A DNA stretch of 64,000 bases. Origin: JAGQWW01 sp041392845. GTDB lineage: Bacteria; Bacteroidota; Bacteroidia; Chitinophagales; Saprospiraceae. The notes beneath the pieces are model-generated. The model was not told the DNA's origin. It worked only from the letters and a program-made list of their open reading frames with translations, and searched no databases. The stretch is from assembly GCA_041392845.1 (NCBI GenBank), contig JAWKLG010000015.1:1-64000 (forward strand). The letters run 5' to 3'. Every line of letters begins with the position of its first letter. Position 1 is the stretch's first letter. Positions 8,914 through 18,681 of the stretch are shown here, in pieces. The translations under genes were made by a program, and so were the position numbers.

Positions 8914-10080
8914 ATGAAAAATCTTTTACCTACTATACTCGTAGTGGCAATTTTGTCCACGTTTTCAAATCAAATTTTTTCTCAAGGATGTGTAGCCATC
9001 AGAAACATGAGCTGCTCGTCCGGAATGCCTGGATCAGGCAATCAAGCATCCCTGTTTAACCCCGGAGAATGGCAAGTCCAGTTAGGATACCGCCACTTTA
9101 AATCGTTCAGACATTTTCGTGGAGACCACGAAGAAGCAAATCGTGTCGAAGAAGGAACCGAAGTAATCAATCATTTCAATAGTTTCGATTTTGGTTTAAG
9201 CTACGCCGTTAATGGAAGATTATCCTTGACAGCTACCTTACCCTTAGTATTCAATGACCGTTCATCTTTATATGAACATTATGGCAATTCAGCAGAAAGC
9301 AATCCTGCCAGAGCAAGATTCCATACTCAATCAAGCGGGATTGGAGATTTGAGAGTGGGTGCATCTTACTGGTTGATTGACCCGATGAAATACCATAAGG
9401 GTAATATAGCATTAGGATTGGGTATCAAAGCTCCTACCGGAGATTATGGTGTGACAGACGAATTCCACAAACTGGATGATGAAGGAAACGATTATACCAT
9501 CGTTCAGCCTGTTGACCAATCCATCCAATTAGGAGATGGCGGATGGGGCATCAACATGGAATTACAAGGATTTCATACTTTATTCAAATACACTTCGATG
9601 TATTTCAATGCATTTTACCTTTCTAATCCAAAAAATCACAATGGAGTATTAAGGAGGGCAAATGCAGATCCTGAAGATTCATTTAACTATTTCTCAGTAC
9701 CTGACCAATTTGGTGCAAGGTTAGGATTCAATGTTTCGCCATTGCCACATTTTGGCATCAGCCTGGGTGGCAGGTTGGAAGGGATTCCGGCTTACGATAT
9801 TATTGGGGAAGAAGACAGTTATAGAAGACCCGGTTATGTAGTATCATTGGAACCAGGCCTGACCTATCTAAGCGGGCCTTTCAGCCTGGCTTTAAATATA
9901 CCGGTCGCCATGTATAGAAATAGAATTAAAAGTGTATCGGATATTACCAGAGACAGACATGGTGACGCTGCCTTTGCAGATTACTTGATAAATGTAAATG
10001 TGGCTTATCGATTTGGTGGTAGCCATGAAGAAATGCCGGAAGTACAAGATGTATTCAAAGACACTGGATCAGGAAATTAA
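8914..10080 (+). CDS. Putative outer-membrane beta-barrel channel
   Basis: A 388-residue protein with a signal peptide ending at NQIFSQ (about residue 23), then a Cys-containing segment GCVAIRNMSCSSG. The rest shows amphipathic strands with glycines and aromatics (WQVQLGYRHF, FDFGLSYAVNGRLSLTATLPLVF, IALGLGIKAPTGDYG), typical of MetA/phenol-degradation-like outer-membrane channels. A terminal strand, LINVNVAYRFGG, fits barrel closure, with a polar tail after it. A rho-independent terminator follows at 10143-10175. The barrel fold is likely; the transported substrate is unknown. Confidence 0.65.
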   Translation: MKNLLPTILVVAILSTFSNQIFSQGCVAIRNMSCSSGMPGSGNQASLFNPGEWQVQLGYRHFKSFRHFRGDHEEANRVEEGTEVINHFNSFDFGLSYAVNGRLSLTATLPLVFNDRSSLYEHYGNSAESNPARARFHTQSSGIGDLRVGASYWLIDPMKYHKGNIALGLGIKAPTGDYGVTDEFHKLDDEGNDYTIVQPVDQSIQLGDGGWGINMELQGFHTLFKYTSMYFNAFYLSNPKNHNGVLRRANADPEDSFNYFSVPDQFGARLGFNVSPLPHFGISLGGRLEGIPAYDIIGEEDSYRRPGYVVSLEPGLTYLSGPFSLALNIPVAMYRNRIKSVSDITRDRHGDAAFADYLINVNVAYRFGGSHEEMPEVQDVFKDTGSGN

Positions 10081-10142
10081 ATTTTGTCTTATAATTTTTG
10101 AGTGAGAAGTCTTTTTTTGAAGTGTAAAAAAGGCGTTTTTAA

Positions 10143-10175
10143 AAAGGTCACCTGTATGGGTGGCCTTTTATTTTT
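10143..10175 (+). terminator. Rho-independent terminator
   Basis: AAGGTCACC, loop TGTAT(G), GGTGGCCTT, then TTATTTTT: a 9-bp stem with one G-T pair and a T-rich tail, 62 bp after the stop of the outer-membrane channel gene. Confidence 0.8.
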
Positions 10176-10257
10176 AAAACATGCTAGACCTTCGTTAATT
10201 TTTGAAGAAGCATTTCTTAATTGTAAGAATACCTTTAAATCAATAAATATGATTTAA

Positions 10258-13008
10258 ATGAAAAAGAATTTCCTTTCCCTATGCTTTTTAATAATCCTAT
10301 CAGCATTCCTTCAAAAAGCCTTTGCTCAAACAACTAATCCTGACATTACAGTAGCATTAGATGGAAGTGGAGACTTCCAAAAAATCCAGGATGCCATTGA
10401 CGCAGTTCCGGATAATCACCCTCTTCCAACTGTAATCTTTATTAAAAGAGGCCTTTACAATACTGAAAAATTGTTGGTCCCTTCGAATAAAAAGAATGTT
10501 GTTTTGGTAGGTGAAAGTAGAACCGAAACCATTATAAGTTACCATATATATGATTGTGGAAGTGGTGGGTTCAACAATAAATGTCCTGCTGCAGATGCCC
10601 AACTTTGGCAAGGTGAAGTCATACAAACCTCTGCGACACTTACCATTTCGGGAGATGGATTCATAGCCGAAAATTTAACCATTGAAAATACTGCCGGCCC
10701 AGTAGGACAAGCTTTGGCAATCACCGTCAAATCTGATAAGGTAATTTTCAGAAACTGCATTTTTTCCAGTTATCAGGATACCATCTATTTATGGAGCAAT
10801 GCAAAGCGTGTGTACTTTGAATCATGTCTTGTCATTGGCCGAACGGATTATATTTATGGCAGTGGTACAGCCTGGTTTGAAAATAGCGAAATAAGAAGTT
10901 GGGGCGGAGGTTGGATTACAGCCCCTTCTACCGGTCTCAATCAAGCACATGGATTTGTATTCAATAATTGTCAAATTACCTATGCGCTGAACAGCCCGAG
11001 AGCAGGAGACGATGGTGCTACTGTTGCACTGGGCAGGCCTTGGCACAATTATCCTAAAGTTACCTGGATGAATTGCTTTATGACGGAAAAAATAAATCCG
11101 TTAGGTTGGCCAACCAAATGGAATATGGACTATGCTGATACCAGTTCGGAATTGAAGTTATACGAATACAATAATTATGGACCTGGTGCAGATATGAGTG
11201 GTAGGGCCAATTGGGTTGGAATTGGAGCACTTACACCACAAGAATTGCCTCAATATACGCTAGCAGCCGTTTTAGGTGGCATTGACAATTGGGACCCAAC
11301 TGAGACTCCATACTATCACAAGCAATTCAAATGGACTGGAAATGGCACTGATCACAAGTGGGATAATCCTTCAAATTGGTCTCCCAGCGGAATTCCAGGA
11401 AAAAATGAATCGGCAATAGTGGATGGTTTCTATGAGGTAAAGGTTCAAGAACAAAAAATCGAAACTGATTTGAGTCTTTTAAACGGAGCAACTTTGAATC
11501 TTGAAGGCAATGTTGAATTCCAATTGCTGATTTCAAACAACGGGAAATTAAACACTTCTACACCTTCAACCATTTTAGGAAAACTGGAAATCACCGACTC
11601 TTTAAATTTTGAAAATAACCAAACCTTAATCTTGAATGGCCAGATGAAAGGGGCAGGCAAAATTATAAAATCAGGCACCGACACCCTTGTGATTCGAAGT
11701 AAAAGTCCAAATTTTGCAGGGAGTTTAGATATTACCGAAGGCTTTTTAAATGCTGATTTTCCTGAATGTTTGAAAAGCTTAACAAAATTAACTCTCCATG
11801 AAGATGCAACTTTAATTGTCAATCAAGAGGAGATTTTAGATATCACTTTTCCGGTTTATTTGGCTACCGGATCTACACTTTATCTTTCCAAAGATTTAAA
11901 ATTAACAGCCTGTTATCTTGATGGAGAATTGATGAATCTAGGCAGTTACTCAAATTCTGACTTACCAAATTTAATTGAAGGTCCGGGAAATTTAATTATC
12001 GGCAGGCCCAATGAATTCAGATTTATCGGAGCACAAAATGGAAATTGGGACATTGCAGAAAATTTTGTTCCCGGCTTATTGCCTCAAGCCGGAGAAACTG
12101 TTTTCACTGAACGGGAAATGGAAACAACTTCTTTTAATTTTCAGGCAAACATCGTTGTAGAACGCTCAGGAAGGATTAGACTTCGTGGAGACCATACATC
12201 CAGTGGCACTATCAAAATGGAATCAGGCAGTAGTTTATCCTATGCTACTTCAGGCACAGGCTTTAGTTTGAATGCTCCAATGGTTTTTGAAGGACAAACA
12301 GAATTGTTATTAAACAGTAAGGCTATTCCAATTCACACCATGAAACTACCCGGAAATATTTCCGGAGATGGCTGGATTAAAATAAATAATCAACGTTCGG
12401 ATACATCCAATGAGGGCATTGCTGAAATTGGTGGTAACAATTCAAATTTTACGGGAATTTGGGATTTGACTATTATGCCAGGAAATACAAATTCGACGAT
12501 TTCGCTTTTGGTCAATGGAGAAAAAAGCATGGGGGAAGCCCTGGTTCAACTGGGTTTGAATCACAAACTGGTTCTTGCTCATCCTCTTGCGCTAGGCGAT
12601 TCATTCAGAGTGGACCTTTTCGACGATGCCAAAATTCAATTGAATGAAAATGTGAGTACCAGGCGAGCCTATATTAATGGTTTAGAATTAGGAAAGGGGA
12701 CATTCAATCAATCCAGCCATCCACAGTTTTTTACCGGAACCGGAAATCTGGAAGTTTTGGAAGGAGTAAGTAAAACAAATGATCCTCAAATTTCCAATCT
12801 GATTTACGAATCAAATAATACTCTTTATATCAAAGGAAATCAATCCATAGTCTCAGTCTATGATTTCAGAGGTATTGCCAGAATCAGAAGAAATACCGAT
12901 AAAGTAATCTCACTTGAAAAACTCCGCAACGGAATCTATGTCGTGAAATACCGAATAGACGGAAAAGAGGGAGAATTGAAAGTACTGGTGCTGGGTTCTG
13001 GGGGCTAG
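10258..13008 (+). CDS. Secreted pectinesterase-like protein, T9SS
   Basis: A 916-residue secreted protein. Signal peptide 1-23 (ends AFAQ). A carbohydrate esterase family 8 pectin methylesterase domain spans about 28-340 with the family residues visible: GLYNTEK (65-71), QAL (Q151), YQDTIY (acid/base D174), RTDYIYG (nucleophile D197) and LGRPW (R260). From about 350 the sequence is repetitive beta-helix-like with WDNPSNWSPSGIPG, as in large Bacteroidota surface proteins. The C terminus (about 840-916) resembles a T9SS sorting domain (ISLEKLRNGIYVVKYRIDG). The last six codons, GSGG and the TAG stop, lie in a GGTGCTR heptad array, replacing the usual Lys/Arg-rich end. It would demethylate pectin or a related polyuronide at the cell surface. 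Confidence 0.85.
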   Translation: MKKNFLSLCFLIILSAFLQKAFAQTTNPDITVALDGSGDFQKIQDAIDAVPDNHPLPTVIFIKRGLYNTEKLLVPSNKKNVVLVGESRTETIISYHIYDCGSGGFNNKCPAADAQLWQGEVIQTSATLTISGDGFIAENLTIENTAGPVGQALAITVKSDKVIFRNCIFSSYQDTIYLWSNAKRVYFESCLVIGRTDYIYGSGTAWFENSEIRSWGGGWITAPSTGLNQAHGFVFNNCQITYALNSPRAGDDGATVALGRPWHNYPKVTWMNCFMTEKINPLGWPTKWNMDYADTSSELKLYEYNNYGPGADMSGRANWVGIGALTPQELPQYTLAAVLGGIDNWDPTETPYYHKQFKWTGNGTDHKWDNPSNWSPSGIPGKNESAIVDGFYEVKVQEQKIETDLSLLNGATLNLEGNVEFQLLISNNGKLNTSTPSTILGKLEITDSLNFENNQTLILNGQMKGAGKIIKSGTDTLVIRSKSPNFAGSLDITEGFLNADFPECLKSLTKLTLHEDATLIVNQEEILDITFPVYLATGSTLYLSKDLKLTACYLDGELMNLGSYSNSDLPNLIEGPGNLIIGRPNEFRFIGAQNGNWDIAENFVPGLLPQAGETVFTEREMETTSFNFQANIVVERSGRIRLRGDHTSSGTIKMESGSSLSYATSGTGFSLNAPMVFEGQTELLLNSKAIPIHTMKLPGNISGDGWIKINNQRSDTSNEGIAEIGGNNSNFTGIWDLTIMPGNTNSTISLLVNGEKSMGEALVQLGLNHKLVLAHPLALGDSFRVDLFDDAKIQLNENVSTRRAYINGLELGKGTFNQSSHPQFFTGTGNLEVLEGVSKTNDPQISNLIYESNNTLYIKGNQSIVSVYDFRGIARIRRNTDKVISLEKLRNGIYVVKYRIDGKEGELKVLVLGSGG

Positions 13009-13042
13009 GTACTGGGGGCTAGGTTCTAGGTTCTGGGGGCTG
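12987..13042 (+). repeat. GGKNCTR heptad array, eight units
   Basis: Eight consecutive 7-bp units (GGTGCTG, GGTTCTG, GGGGCTA, GGTACTG, GGGGCTA, GGTTCTA, GGTTCTG, GGGGCTG). The first three lie inside the pectinesterase reading frame and supply its final residues and TAG stop at 13006-13008. The unit is close to that at 60418-60480 and 60590-60617. Confidence 0.9.
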
Positions 13043-13078
13043 GATGTGAACCAAACAAAAATTGGAAAGGCTCCAACT

Positions 13079-13139
13079 ATTCACTCATTCAAAATTCATC
13101 ATTCAACCATTCAAAATTCAACCATTCTATAATTCAACT
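13079..13139. repeat. ATTCAA-type array, 7-8 bp period
   Basis: Eight imperfect units beginning ATTC (ATTCACTC, ATTCAAA, ATTCATC, ATTCAACC, ATTCAAA, ATTCAACC, ATTCTATA, ATTCAACT), alternating 7 and 8 bp. It lies between the GGKNCTR array and the 3' end of tRNA-Pro. Confidence 0.75.
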
Positions 13140-13144
13140 ATTTA

Positions 13145-13222
<78 letters not shown>

Positions 13223-13314
13223 AAAAGGCATTGAACCAATGCAAGCGCAAAATTAATTTTTATCCTTAAAAAACAGAATTTGAGGAGGAAAAAGGGAAGA
13301 AAAATAAGAATTGC

Positions 13315-13677
13315 TTAATTGCCATTGCGGCTATCTGCTGAGCGAATCATTCCCAAAAGCATTTTGGAAATTCTTTCATACCCACCATAAAAGTCTTCGT
13401 AATTATTCTTGTCGATTCCATTCATGTCGATCAATGTTTGAAGGATGGCGACACAGATGAAGACATTGGCTCGTGCCTGGGTATATTTATCACGCTTTTC
13501 GTTGCGTGTCATTCTGCTTGTTCCATCTGCAAGGTCAAGCTGAATTTCCATCGTAGTGTTCTTAAAATTCTTTCGGATGAAATCAGGCATCTCCTTGTTT
13601 TCATTCAGAAAAGCTAACACCTTTCGATTTACATCTCTTATTTCGTTGTAAACATCTAACTTTTCAAAGTCAAACAT
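13315..13677 (-). CDS. Four-helix bundle protein (S23/IVP-like)
   Basis: A 120-residue helical protein of the four-helix-bundle family first found in 23S rRNA intervening sequences, widespread in Bacteroidota. It opens MFDFEKLDVYNEIRDVNRKV, typical for the family ('F..L.VW..A'), with an amphipathic basic/acidic alternation throughout and no signal peptide. Here it is not inside an rRNA gene. Molecular role unknown. It sits alone between tRNA-Pro and tRNA-Val, on the same strand as both. Confidence 0.75.
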   Translation of the reverse strand: MFDFEKLDVYNEIRDVNRKVLAFLNENKEMPDFIRKNFKNTTMEIQLDLADGTSRMTRNEKRDKYTQARANVFICVAILQTLIDMNGIDKNNYEDFYGGYERISKMLLGMIRSADSRNGN

Positions 13678-13848
13678 ACGGTGGAAGTGTTATGTGTGTG
13701 TCCTTTACTTTCGGAAAGGAATATGAATAAATCGGTTACGAATTGGGTTTTGGGTTCATATATTACGGATTGGTCTCATTAAAGGTTCCTTCTACCATCA
13801 AAAATTTTTAACCCGTATTTATTTTTTTTCAACCCATCAACTTTTTAG

Positions 13849-13923
13849 TGGGTGTTACTGGATTCGAACCAGTGACCTCTACCCTGTCAAGGTAGCGCTC
13901 TAAACCAACTGAGCTAAACACCC
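13849..13923 (-). tRNA. tRNA-Val (anticodon GAC)
   Basis: A 75-nt cloverleaf: acceptor GGGTGTT/AACACCC with discriminator A, anticodon loop TTGACAG giving GAC, and T loop TTCGAAT. It reads GUC/GUU codons. Confidence 0.95.
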
Positions 13924-14032
13924 TCACAAAAAAACCAGCTTTTTTTACAAAGGGTCGCAAATTTAATAATTCTATAAACTTGACAACATATTTGATATTA
14001 TTTTCATTTTTAATTTGATTTTCTCTGTCCAA

Positions 14033-15382
14033 TTAATCAGCAGAATACTTTTTAGGAAGCCTTTCTTTCTTTAAATGTTCAAACAGAAAATAAAACAATA
14101 CGATACAGTATTCTAAAAATATTAAAAGATATTTTTCTTCGTAAACACCATCCCAATAATGTGCATAAGAGAGTACAACTACCAAAGACCAAACCAAAGG
14201 AAATTGAAACCTGGTAAAAACGCTTAAAAAGACGGGAAGAATAATGTACCAGGGATGAACGGTGGCACTTCCCAGCAAATAAATACAAAAGGAAATCAAA
14301 AGAATTTCGAGTAAGCTCCTCTCATCACCTTTCTTAATTTTTAAAGCTAATAATGCAATAGAAATGGTGGTTAAAATGGCCAAAGAAGGCCCCAATATGG
14401 CTATTTGATTGTATCCTGTTACCCAAATTCCAATTTCTCTAAGCAAATAATATAAGGAAGCATTGAACTCAAATTTTCTAAAATATAGATCAAAGCTCTG
14501 CCCAAAATTTTGAATCAGTCCTCCATCCAAAAACGGAATTATTAAAACCAAAAAACCTAAACAGAATATCAACATCCATTTCCATCCCCTTTTCCAATCC
14601 AAATATTTTAAAATAGCCGGGATAAACATCAGGGGAAGTAGTTTTGAACCAACTGAGAACGCAAGTGCAAGTGCACTACCCATCCACTTCATTTTTAAAA
14701 TCAACCATATAAACAAGGCCATGAAAAACACCATCGCTCCTTCAAAATGAAGATTGCCCATGATTTCTATTATCACTAAGGGATTTAAGGCATACCAAAA
14801 AACCCGACTGACTGACAATTTCAGCATTCTTAGAATTCCAATTACCAAAAATATCGTCCCTATTTCCAGGATCAATAATATGGTCTTCATTATCAAGGCT
14901 ACATCTTCAACGGAATTGCCAAGGCTTGCAGCAAATGCAAAAAAACTTTGTAGTACAGGAGGATAAATGGTGAAGTATTCAGGACTATTCAGTTCGCTGT
15001 AAAGCTGCGGAGTCAAACCATTAACCGATATACCATTTTGAATATAAAATGCTGGGAGCTGCTCTAATGGATTGATGCCATTCGTCCATAATAAACCATC
15101 CCAGTAAAATCGATAAATATCATCAGACAACAAAGGGAAGGAGAAAAGTGCAATCACCTTCAATGAAAATGCCAAAAGAAGGTAAAAACAAAAGTTAGTT
15201 TCCAGATTCCTTCTTCCGAAAAAAACCAACCAGGCATAAGCAAGACCAAAAGGAACCCAATACAACAAGATGGAAAGAAACGAAGCCTGACTTACTTCAA
15301 AACAAAGTCCATAGACTCCTAAAATCATCACTAAAGCAATCAGCCAATCCTTTAATTTCGTATGCCTGAAAATGAAATTCAT
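14033..15382 (-). CDS. GT-C-type membrane glycosyltransferase
   Basis: A 449-residue polytopic membrane protein with about 11-12 membrane segments. The first long loop carries LLSDDIYRFYWDGLLWTNG, the Asp-Asp/Asp motif of GT-C enzymes that take sugar from a polyprenyl-phosphate carrier (GT87/mannosyltransferase-like). ATVHPWYIILPV near the C terminus is also typical of this group. Its ATG overlaps the TGA of the upstream GT2 gene (ATGA), implying translational coupling. With two GT2 genes upstream it probably helps build an envelope glycan or glycolipid. Acceptor and sugar unknown. Confidence 0.8.
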   Translation of the reverse strand: MNFIFRHTKLKDWLIALVMILGVYGLCFEVSQASFLSILLYWVPFGLAYAWLVFFGRRNLETNFCFYLLLAFSLKVIALFSFPLLSDDIYRFYWDGLLWTNGINPLEQLPAFYIQNGISVNGLTPQLYSELNSPEYFTIYPPVLQSFFAFAASLGNSVEDVALIMKTILLILEIGTIFLVIGILRMLKLSVSRVFWYALNPLVIIEIMGNLHFEGAMVFFMALFIWLILKMKWMGSALALAFSVGSKLLPLMFIPAILKYLDWKRGWKWMLIFCLGFLVLIIPFLDGGLIQNFGQSFDLYFRKFEFNASLYYLLREIGIWVTGYNQIAILGPSLAILTTISIALLALKIKKGDERSLLEILLISFCIYLLGSATVHPWYIILPVFLSVFTRFQFPLVWSLVVVLSYAHYWDGVYEEKYLLIFLEYCIVLFYFLFEHLKKERLPKKYSAD

Positions 15383-16863
15383 TTTAGACTAAGGTGTCTG
15401 AGGGTATAATAGAAAATAGTACCATAGCCTATAGAAAGTAAAAGATGGAATAACAGGAAGTTATAATTTGAAAGCTGAATGCCGGCTATGACTCCTCCAA
15501 TGAAATATAAACATAAGATGCCTTCTAAAAAAGTAGTCCAGGTTATTTTTCCGATCAGATATTCCTTGTGTTTGATGCTGTCAGATATACTTTGAATATT
15601 GAATTTGGGGGTTCGTATAAAAGGAGATTTTTTACCAAAATACCCCTGTAATACTGCTATACTATTATGAAGTGACAATCCCATACTCAAAGCAAGAAAC
15701 AATGGAAAAAGTACTAAAAATTTAAATAGTCTTTTAAAATAATGCCCTTCCTTTTTTAAATCTGCCTGTACGTTTCCTACATAATAAACAGCAATGATAC
15801 TTATCCATCCGATTAGAAAAAAGGTAAAAATATCGGCACTTAAACCCAAATAATGAAAACCATAAACAAGAGGCACGCTAAAAAGTCCTATCAAAAAAAC
15901 CACAAGAAATACACCACTTGCCAAAAGGTGAAAGGTAGTATGAACCTTCTTGGAAAAAGGAAGATTGGATTGCCAAACGGTAGGTAACATTTTTCTGGCT
16001 GTTTCGGCACCCCCTTTCATCCATCGGAATTGCTGGCTTTTCAATCCATTCATTTCTGCAGGCAACTCTGCTGGTGAACCAAACTCTTCAAGATAGACTA
16101 TTTTCCATCCTTTCAACTGAGACCTTATACTTAAATCCAAATCTTCAGTCAAAGTATCTGCCTCCCATCCTCCAGCATCTTCAATGGTCTTTTTTCTCCA
16201 AACCCCTGCAGTACCATTAAATTGCAAAAGGTAGTTACCGGCTTCCCTACCCTTTTGTTCGACTGTAAAGTGCACATTTAACTGTAAAGCCTGGAGTCTG
16301 GTTATAATGGAGTAATCTTCATTCAGGTGTTCCCATCGGGTTTGGACCACACCAACTTTTTGATCCATAAAATGAGGTAAAGTAGCCCGCAGGAAATCCG
16401 ATTTGGGAAGAAAATCTGCATCAAAAATTGCTATAAAATCCCCTTTTGCCAAAGACATACCCTCCTTCAAGGCACCAGCCTTAAATCCTTTGCGATCTAT
16501 CCTTCTTATTTGGGAAAAAGAAAATCCGAGCTCATTGTATTTTTCAACAAGCTCAGCCACGATTTCAACGGTTTCATCGGTTGAATCATCCAAAACCTGC
16601 ACTTCAAATTTATCAATCGGATAATCCATTTTTGAAATGGCCTCCAAAAGTCTGGCAATTACATATTTCTCATTATAAATAGGTAATTGTATGGTAACAA
16701 AAGGGAAAGCCTTCAATTCGTCCTTTACCGTTTTTACGAGCACCTTTTGTTTGTGCGCCTTTTTATACCAAAACAATAGGTGTATTTGCATCAAACAATA
16801 AATGGTGATGTAAATCAAGGCCAGGGTATAGACGATCAAAGCCGTATAAAAAAGCACCGTCAT
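15379..16863 (-). CDS. Membrane GT2 glycosyltransferase (CESA-like)
   Basis: A 494-residue processive-type family 2 glycosyltransferase. An N-terminal membrane segment (about 5-28) is followed by the GT-A domain with IQLPIYNE, LDDSTDET (first Asp), DADF (DxD), TEDLDL (catalytic base) and QQFRWMKG (QxxRW). Three to four membrane segments lie at the C terminus. This architecture is shared by cellulose synthase-like and glucosylceramide/mannan synthase-like enzymes. It transfers sugar from a nucleotide donor at the inner face of the membrane. It overlaps the GT-C gene by 4 bp and follows the small GT2 gene by 16 bp. Confidence 0.88.
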   Translation of the reverse strand: MTVLFYTALIVYTLALIYITIYCLMQIHLLFWYKKAHKQKVLVKTVKDELKAFPFVTIQLPIYNEKYVIARLLEAISKMDYPIDKFEVQVLDDSTDETVEIVAELVEKYNELGFSFSQIRRIDRKGFKAGALKEGMSLAKGDFIAIFDADFLPKSDFLRATLPHFMDQKVGVVQTRWEHLNEDYSIITRLQALQLNVHFTVEQKGREAGNYLLQFNGTAGVWRKKTIEDAGGWEADTLTEDLDLSIRSQLKGWKIVYLEEFGSPAELPAEMNGLKSQQFRWMKGGAETARKMLPTVWQSNLPFSKKVHTTFHLLASGVFLVVFLIGLFSVPLVYGFHYLGLSADIFTFFLIGWISIIAVYYVGNVQADLKKEGHYFKRLFKFLVLFPLFLALSMGLSLHNSIAVLQGYFGKKSPFIRTPKFNIQSISDSIKHKEYLIGKITWTTFLEGILCLYFIGGVIAGIQLSNYNFLLFHLLLSIGYGTIFYYTLRHLSLK

Positions 16864-16879
16864 TTTATAAATAATTGAA

Positions 16880-17569
16880 TTACAATAATTTAAACAAGGT
16901 CCAAAGAATTTTATGCCCAGCCAGAAAAGTACCTTTCACCGTTCCGGAAACTTTCGATACCCCAACCCTTTTCCTATAAGTAACAGGAACTTCAGTACAA
17001 TTTAATTTTGCTTTGGCAGCTCTGATTTGCATTTCTACGGTCCAGCCAAAATCAGGATCACACATCCCCAATTCCTTTAAAACTGGCCACTTTATTGCTC
17101 TGAAAGGCCCCAAATCTGTAAAATGGTAATTATAAAACAGCTTCAACAAGTTGGTTGCCAGCCAGTTTCCAAATACCTGGGGAACCGTCATGGAACCAGG
17201 TTCCAAATTGCCCAGGGCTCTTGAGCCAATTACCATATCTACACCTTGTTCTAAAATAGGTTGAACCAAAAGATGCAGCTCATCCGGGTGATCTGAGTAA
17301 TCTCCATCCATAAAAACGATGATGTCAGGTTGCTCGTTTTTAGGTAGTTTTCCAATTTCTGACATCCCTTTGAGGCAAGCGCTACCATAACCTTTTCTAG
17401 GCTCGTTCAAAACTACTGCTCCGGCTTTTTCGGCTACCAATGCAGTTTGGTCCGTACTTCCATTATTGCAAACATAAATGGTCCTTACCTCATCCGGAAT
17501 GTCTCTAATGACAAGCGGAATGGAGGATTCTTCATTGAAAGCAGGAATAATGACGTCAATAATGGCCAT
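16880..17569 (-). CDS. GT2 glycosyltransferase, DPM1/DPG-like
   Basis: A 229-residue soluble GT-A enzyme similar to dolichyl-/polyprenyl-phosphate sugar synthases. VIIPAFNEE at the N terminus binds the nucleotide, NNGSTDQT follows, and FMDGDYSDHP holds the DxD metal motif. It lacks the C-terminal membrane segments of GtrB-type proteins. A reasonable inference is that it makes a polyprenyl-phosphate sugar that the downstream GT-C enzyme uses. It starts about 50 bp after the small hypothetical gene on the same strand. Confidence 0.85.
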   Translation of the reverse strand: MAIIDVIIPAFNEESSIPLVIRDIPDEVRTIYVCNNGSTDQTALVAEKAGAVVLNEPRKGYGSACLKGMSEIGKLPKNEQPDIIVFMDGDYSDHPDELHLLVQPILEQGVDMVIGSRALGNLEPGSMTVPQVFGNWLATNLLKLFYNYHFTDLGPFRAIKWPVLKELGMCDPDFGWTVEMQIRAAKAKLNCTEVPVTYRKRVGVSKVSGTVKGTFLAGHKILWTLFKLL

Positions 17570-17621
17570 TTAGAGAATTTTGGCCAAAAATAGTTTTTTA
17601 TTTTTCCTTTAAAACCAATAA

Positions 17622-17852
17622 TCAGGGCAGCAAGGTTCCAAAACCGACAATTTCTACAGCTTCTCCCCACATATGGACAGAAAACTCCTCCTCAGACTTT
17701 ACAGCTGTGACCTCGACTTCAGCTCCTTCCTTCTTTAATTGTTCAGGAAAATTAACCGGACGGTATTCCTGACCTTCCCTGGTAACAATTCCCCAGGCTC
17801 CCGGTCCCATGTCTTTAAAAGTCACTTTCCCTTTAATTTTGAACTTTTTCAT
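17622..17852 (-). CDS. Small conserved hypothetical protein
   Basis: A 76-residue protein, KKFKIKGKVTFKDMGPGAWGIVTREGQEYRPVNF and on (split here: begins MKKFKIKGKV, contains GPGAWGIV). The spacing of beta strands and the GxWGIV core resemble a small OB/S1-like barrel, but it is not a cold-shock protein because the RNP motifs are missing. It is the first gene of the minus-strand glycosyltransferase unit. Function unknown. Confidence 0.6.
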   Translation of the reverse strand: MKKFKIKGKVTFKDMGPGAWGIVTREGQEYRPVNFPEQLKKEGAEVEVTAVKSEEEFSVHMWGEAVEIVGFGTLLP

Positions 17853-17966
17853 AATTGTCTTTTATGTTAATGATATTTTGCAAATTTGTAGCTTGAAAAT
17901 AAGCTCCCATTTAACCATATTAAATGCTAACCAGGCTTTTCTTACTTATTTAAATGCAATAGTTAC

Positions 17967-18530
17967 TTGGAAGTTGAATCAAATAAGAAAAAGGATCCTA
18001 TATTTTTTGTAGCAATTCTGCCTTCTGATGAAATTGCGAAGGAAGTTACCGATTTTAAAAATTATGCTGCTGAGCATTTTGAATCTTCACACGCGTTAAA
18101 ATCTCCACCCCATGTGACAATTTTTCCGCCTTTTCGTTGGAATGAATCGAAGTTGAAAGTTTTGGAAAAGGAAATCAAGAATGAAGCTCAAAAAACTTCA
18201 GGATTTTACCTCCAGCTTATTAATTTTAGTTCTTTTGCACCCAGGGTAATTTATGTGGACGTTGAAAAATCCGAGGAATTGTTAAATTTGTATAAGGGCC
18301 TGAAAAAGAGATTCTTACAGGAATTGGATCTTTCAGACAAAAGTCCTCACAAATTTTCACCACACATGACTGTAGCCTTTAAGGATTTAAAAAGACCTTA
18401 TTTTCTAAGGGCCTGGGCACACTATTCGCAAATTCGCTATGAGCGTATCTTTAAGGTGAGGGATCTGGTTTTACTAAAACACAATGGTCAGAAATGGGAA
18501 ATTTTAAAAAAATTTCCTTTAAAAGATTAG
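17967..18530 (+). CDS. 2'-5' RNA ligase/phosphodiesterase-like (2H)
   Basis: A 187-residue 2H phosphoesterase superfamily protein. The two catalytic motifs are present: HVTI at 49-52 and HMTV at 133-136 (HxTx). Family members hydrolyse cyclic phosphodiesters or 2'-5' links in RNA. No ATG precedes the conserved region in frame; the only suitable start is TTG at 17967. It is transcribed divergently from the glycosyltransferase unit. Substrate unknown. Confidence 0.8.
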   Translation: MEVESNKKKDPIFFVAILPSDEIAKEVTDFKNYAAEHFESSHALKSPPHVTIFPPFRWNESKLKVLEKEIKNEAQKTSGFYLQLINFSSFAPRVIYVDVEKSEELLNLYKGLKKRFLQELDLSDKSPHKFSPHMTVAFKDLKRPYFLRAWAHYSQIRYERIFKVRDLVLLKHNGQKWEILKKFPLKD

Positions 18531-18681
18531 TTTAAGCGCAGAATATCCAATTTGGTTCATATTAAAATTCAATAAATTTTGATTCACTTTTTTGGCATTT
18601 TATCATATTCCGAACATTTTTGTTCCCCACATCCAGACTCTGTTACTTTTTAAATTTTAAAAACCTTTTGATTGTTTTTGC

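Noticed and set aside
13315..13677. rRNA intervening sequence because of the S23-like protein
   Set aside because: No rRNA sequence is nearby; this family is common as a free-standing gene.
17622..17852. Cold-shock protein
   Set aside because: The small barrel-like pattern lacks the RNP1/RNP2 motifs and the sequence does not align with CspA.
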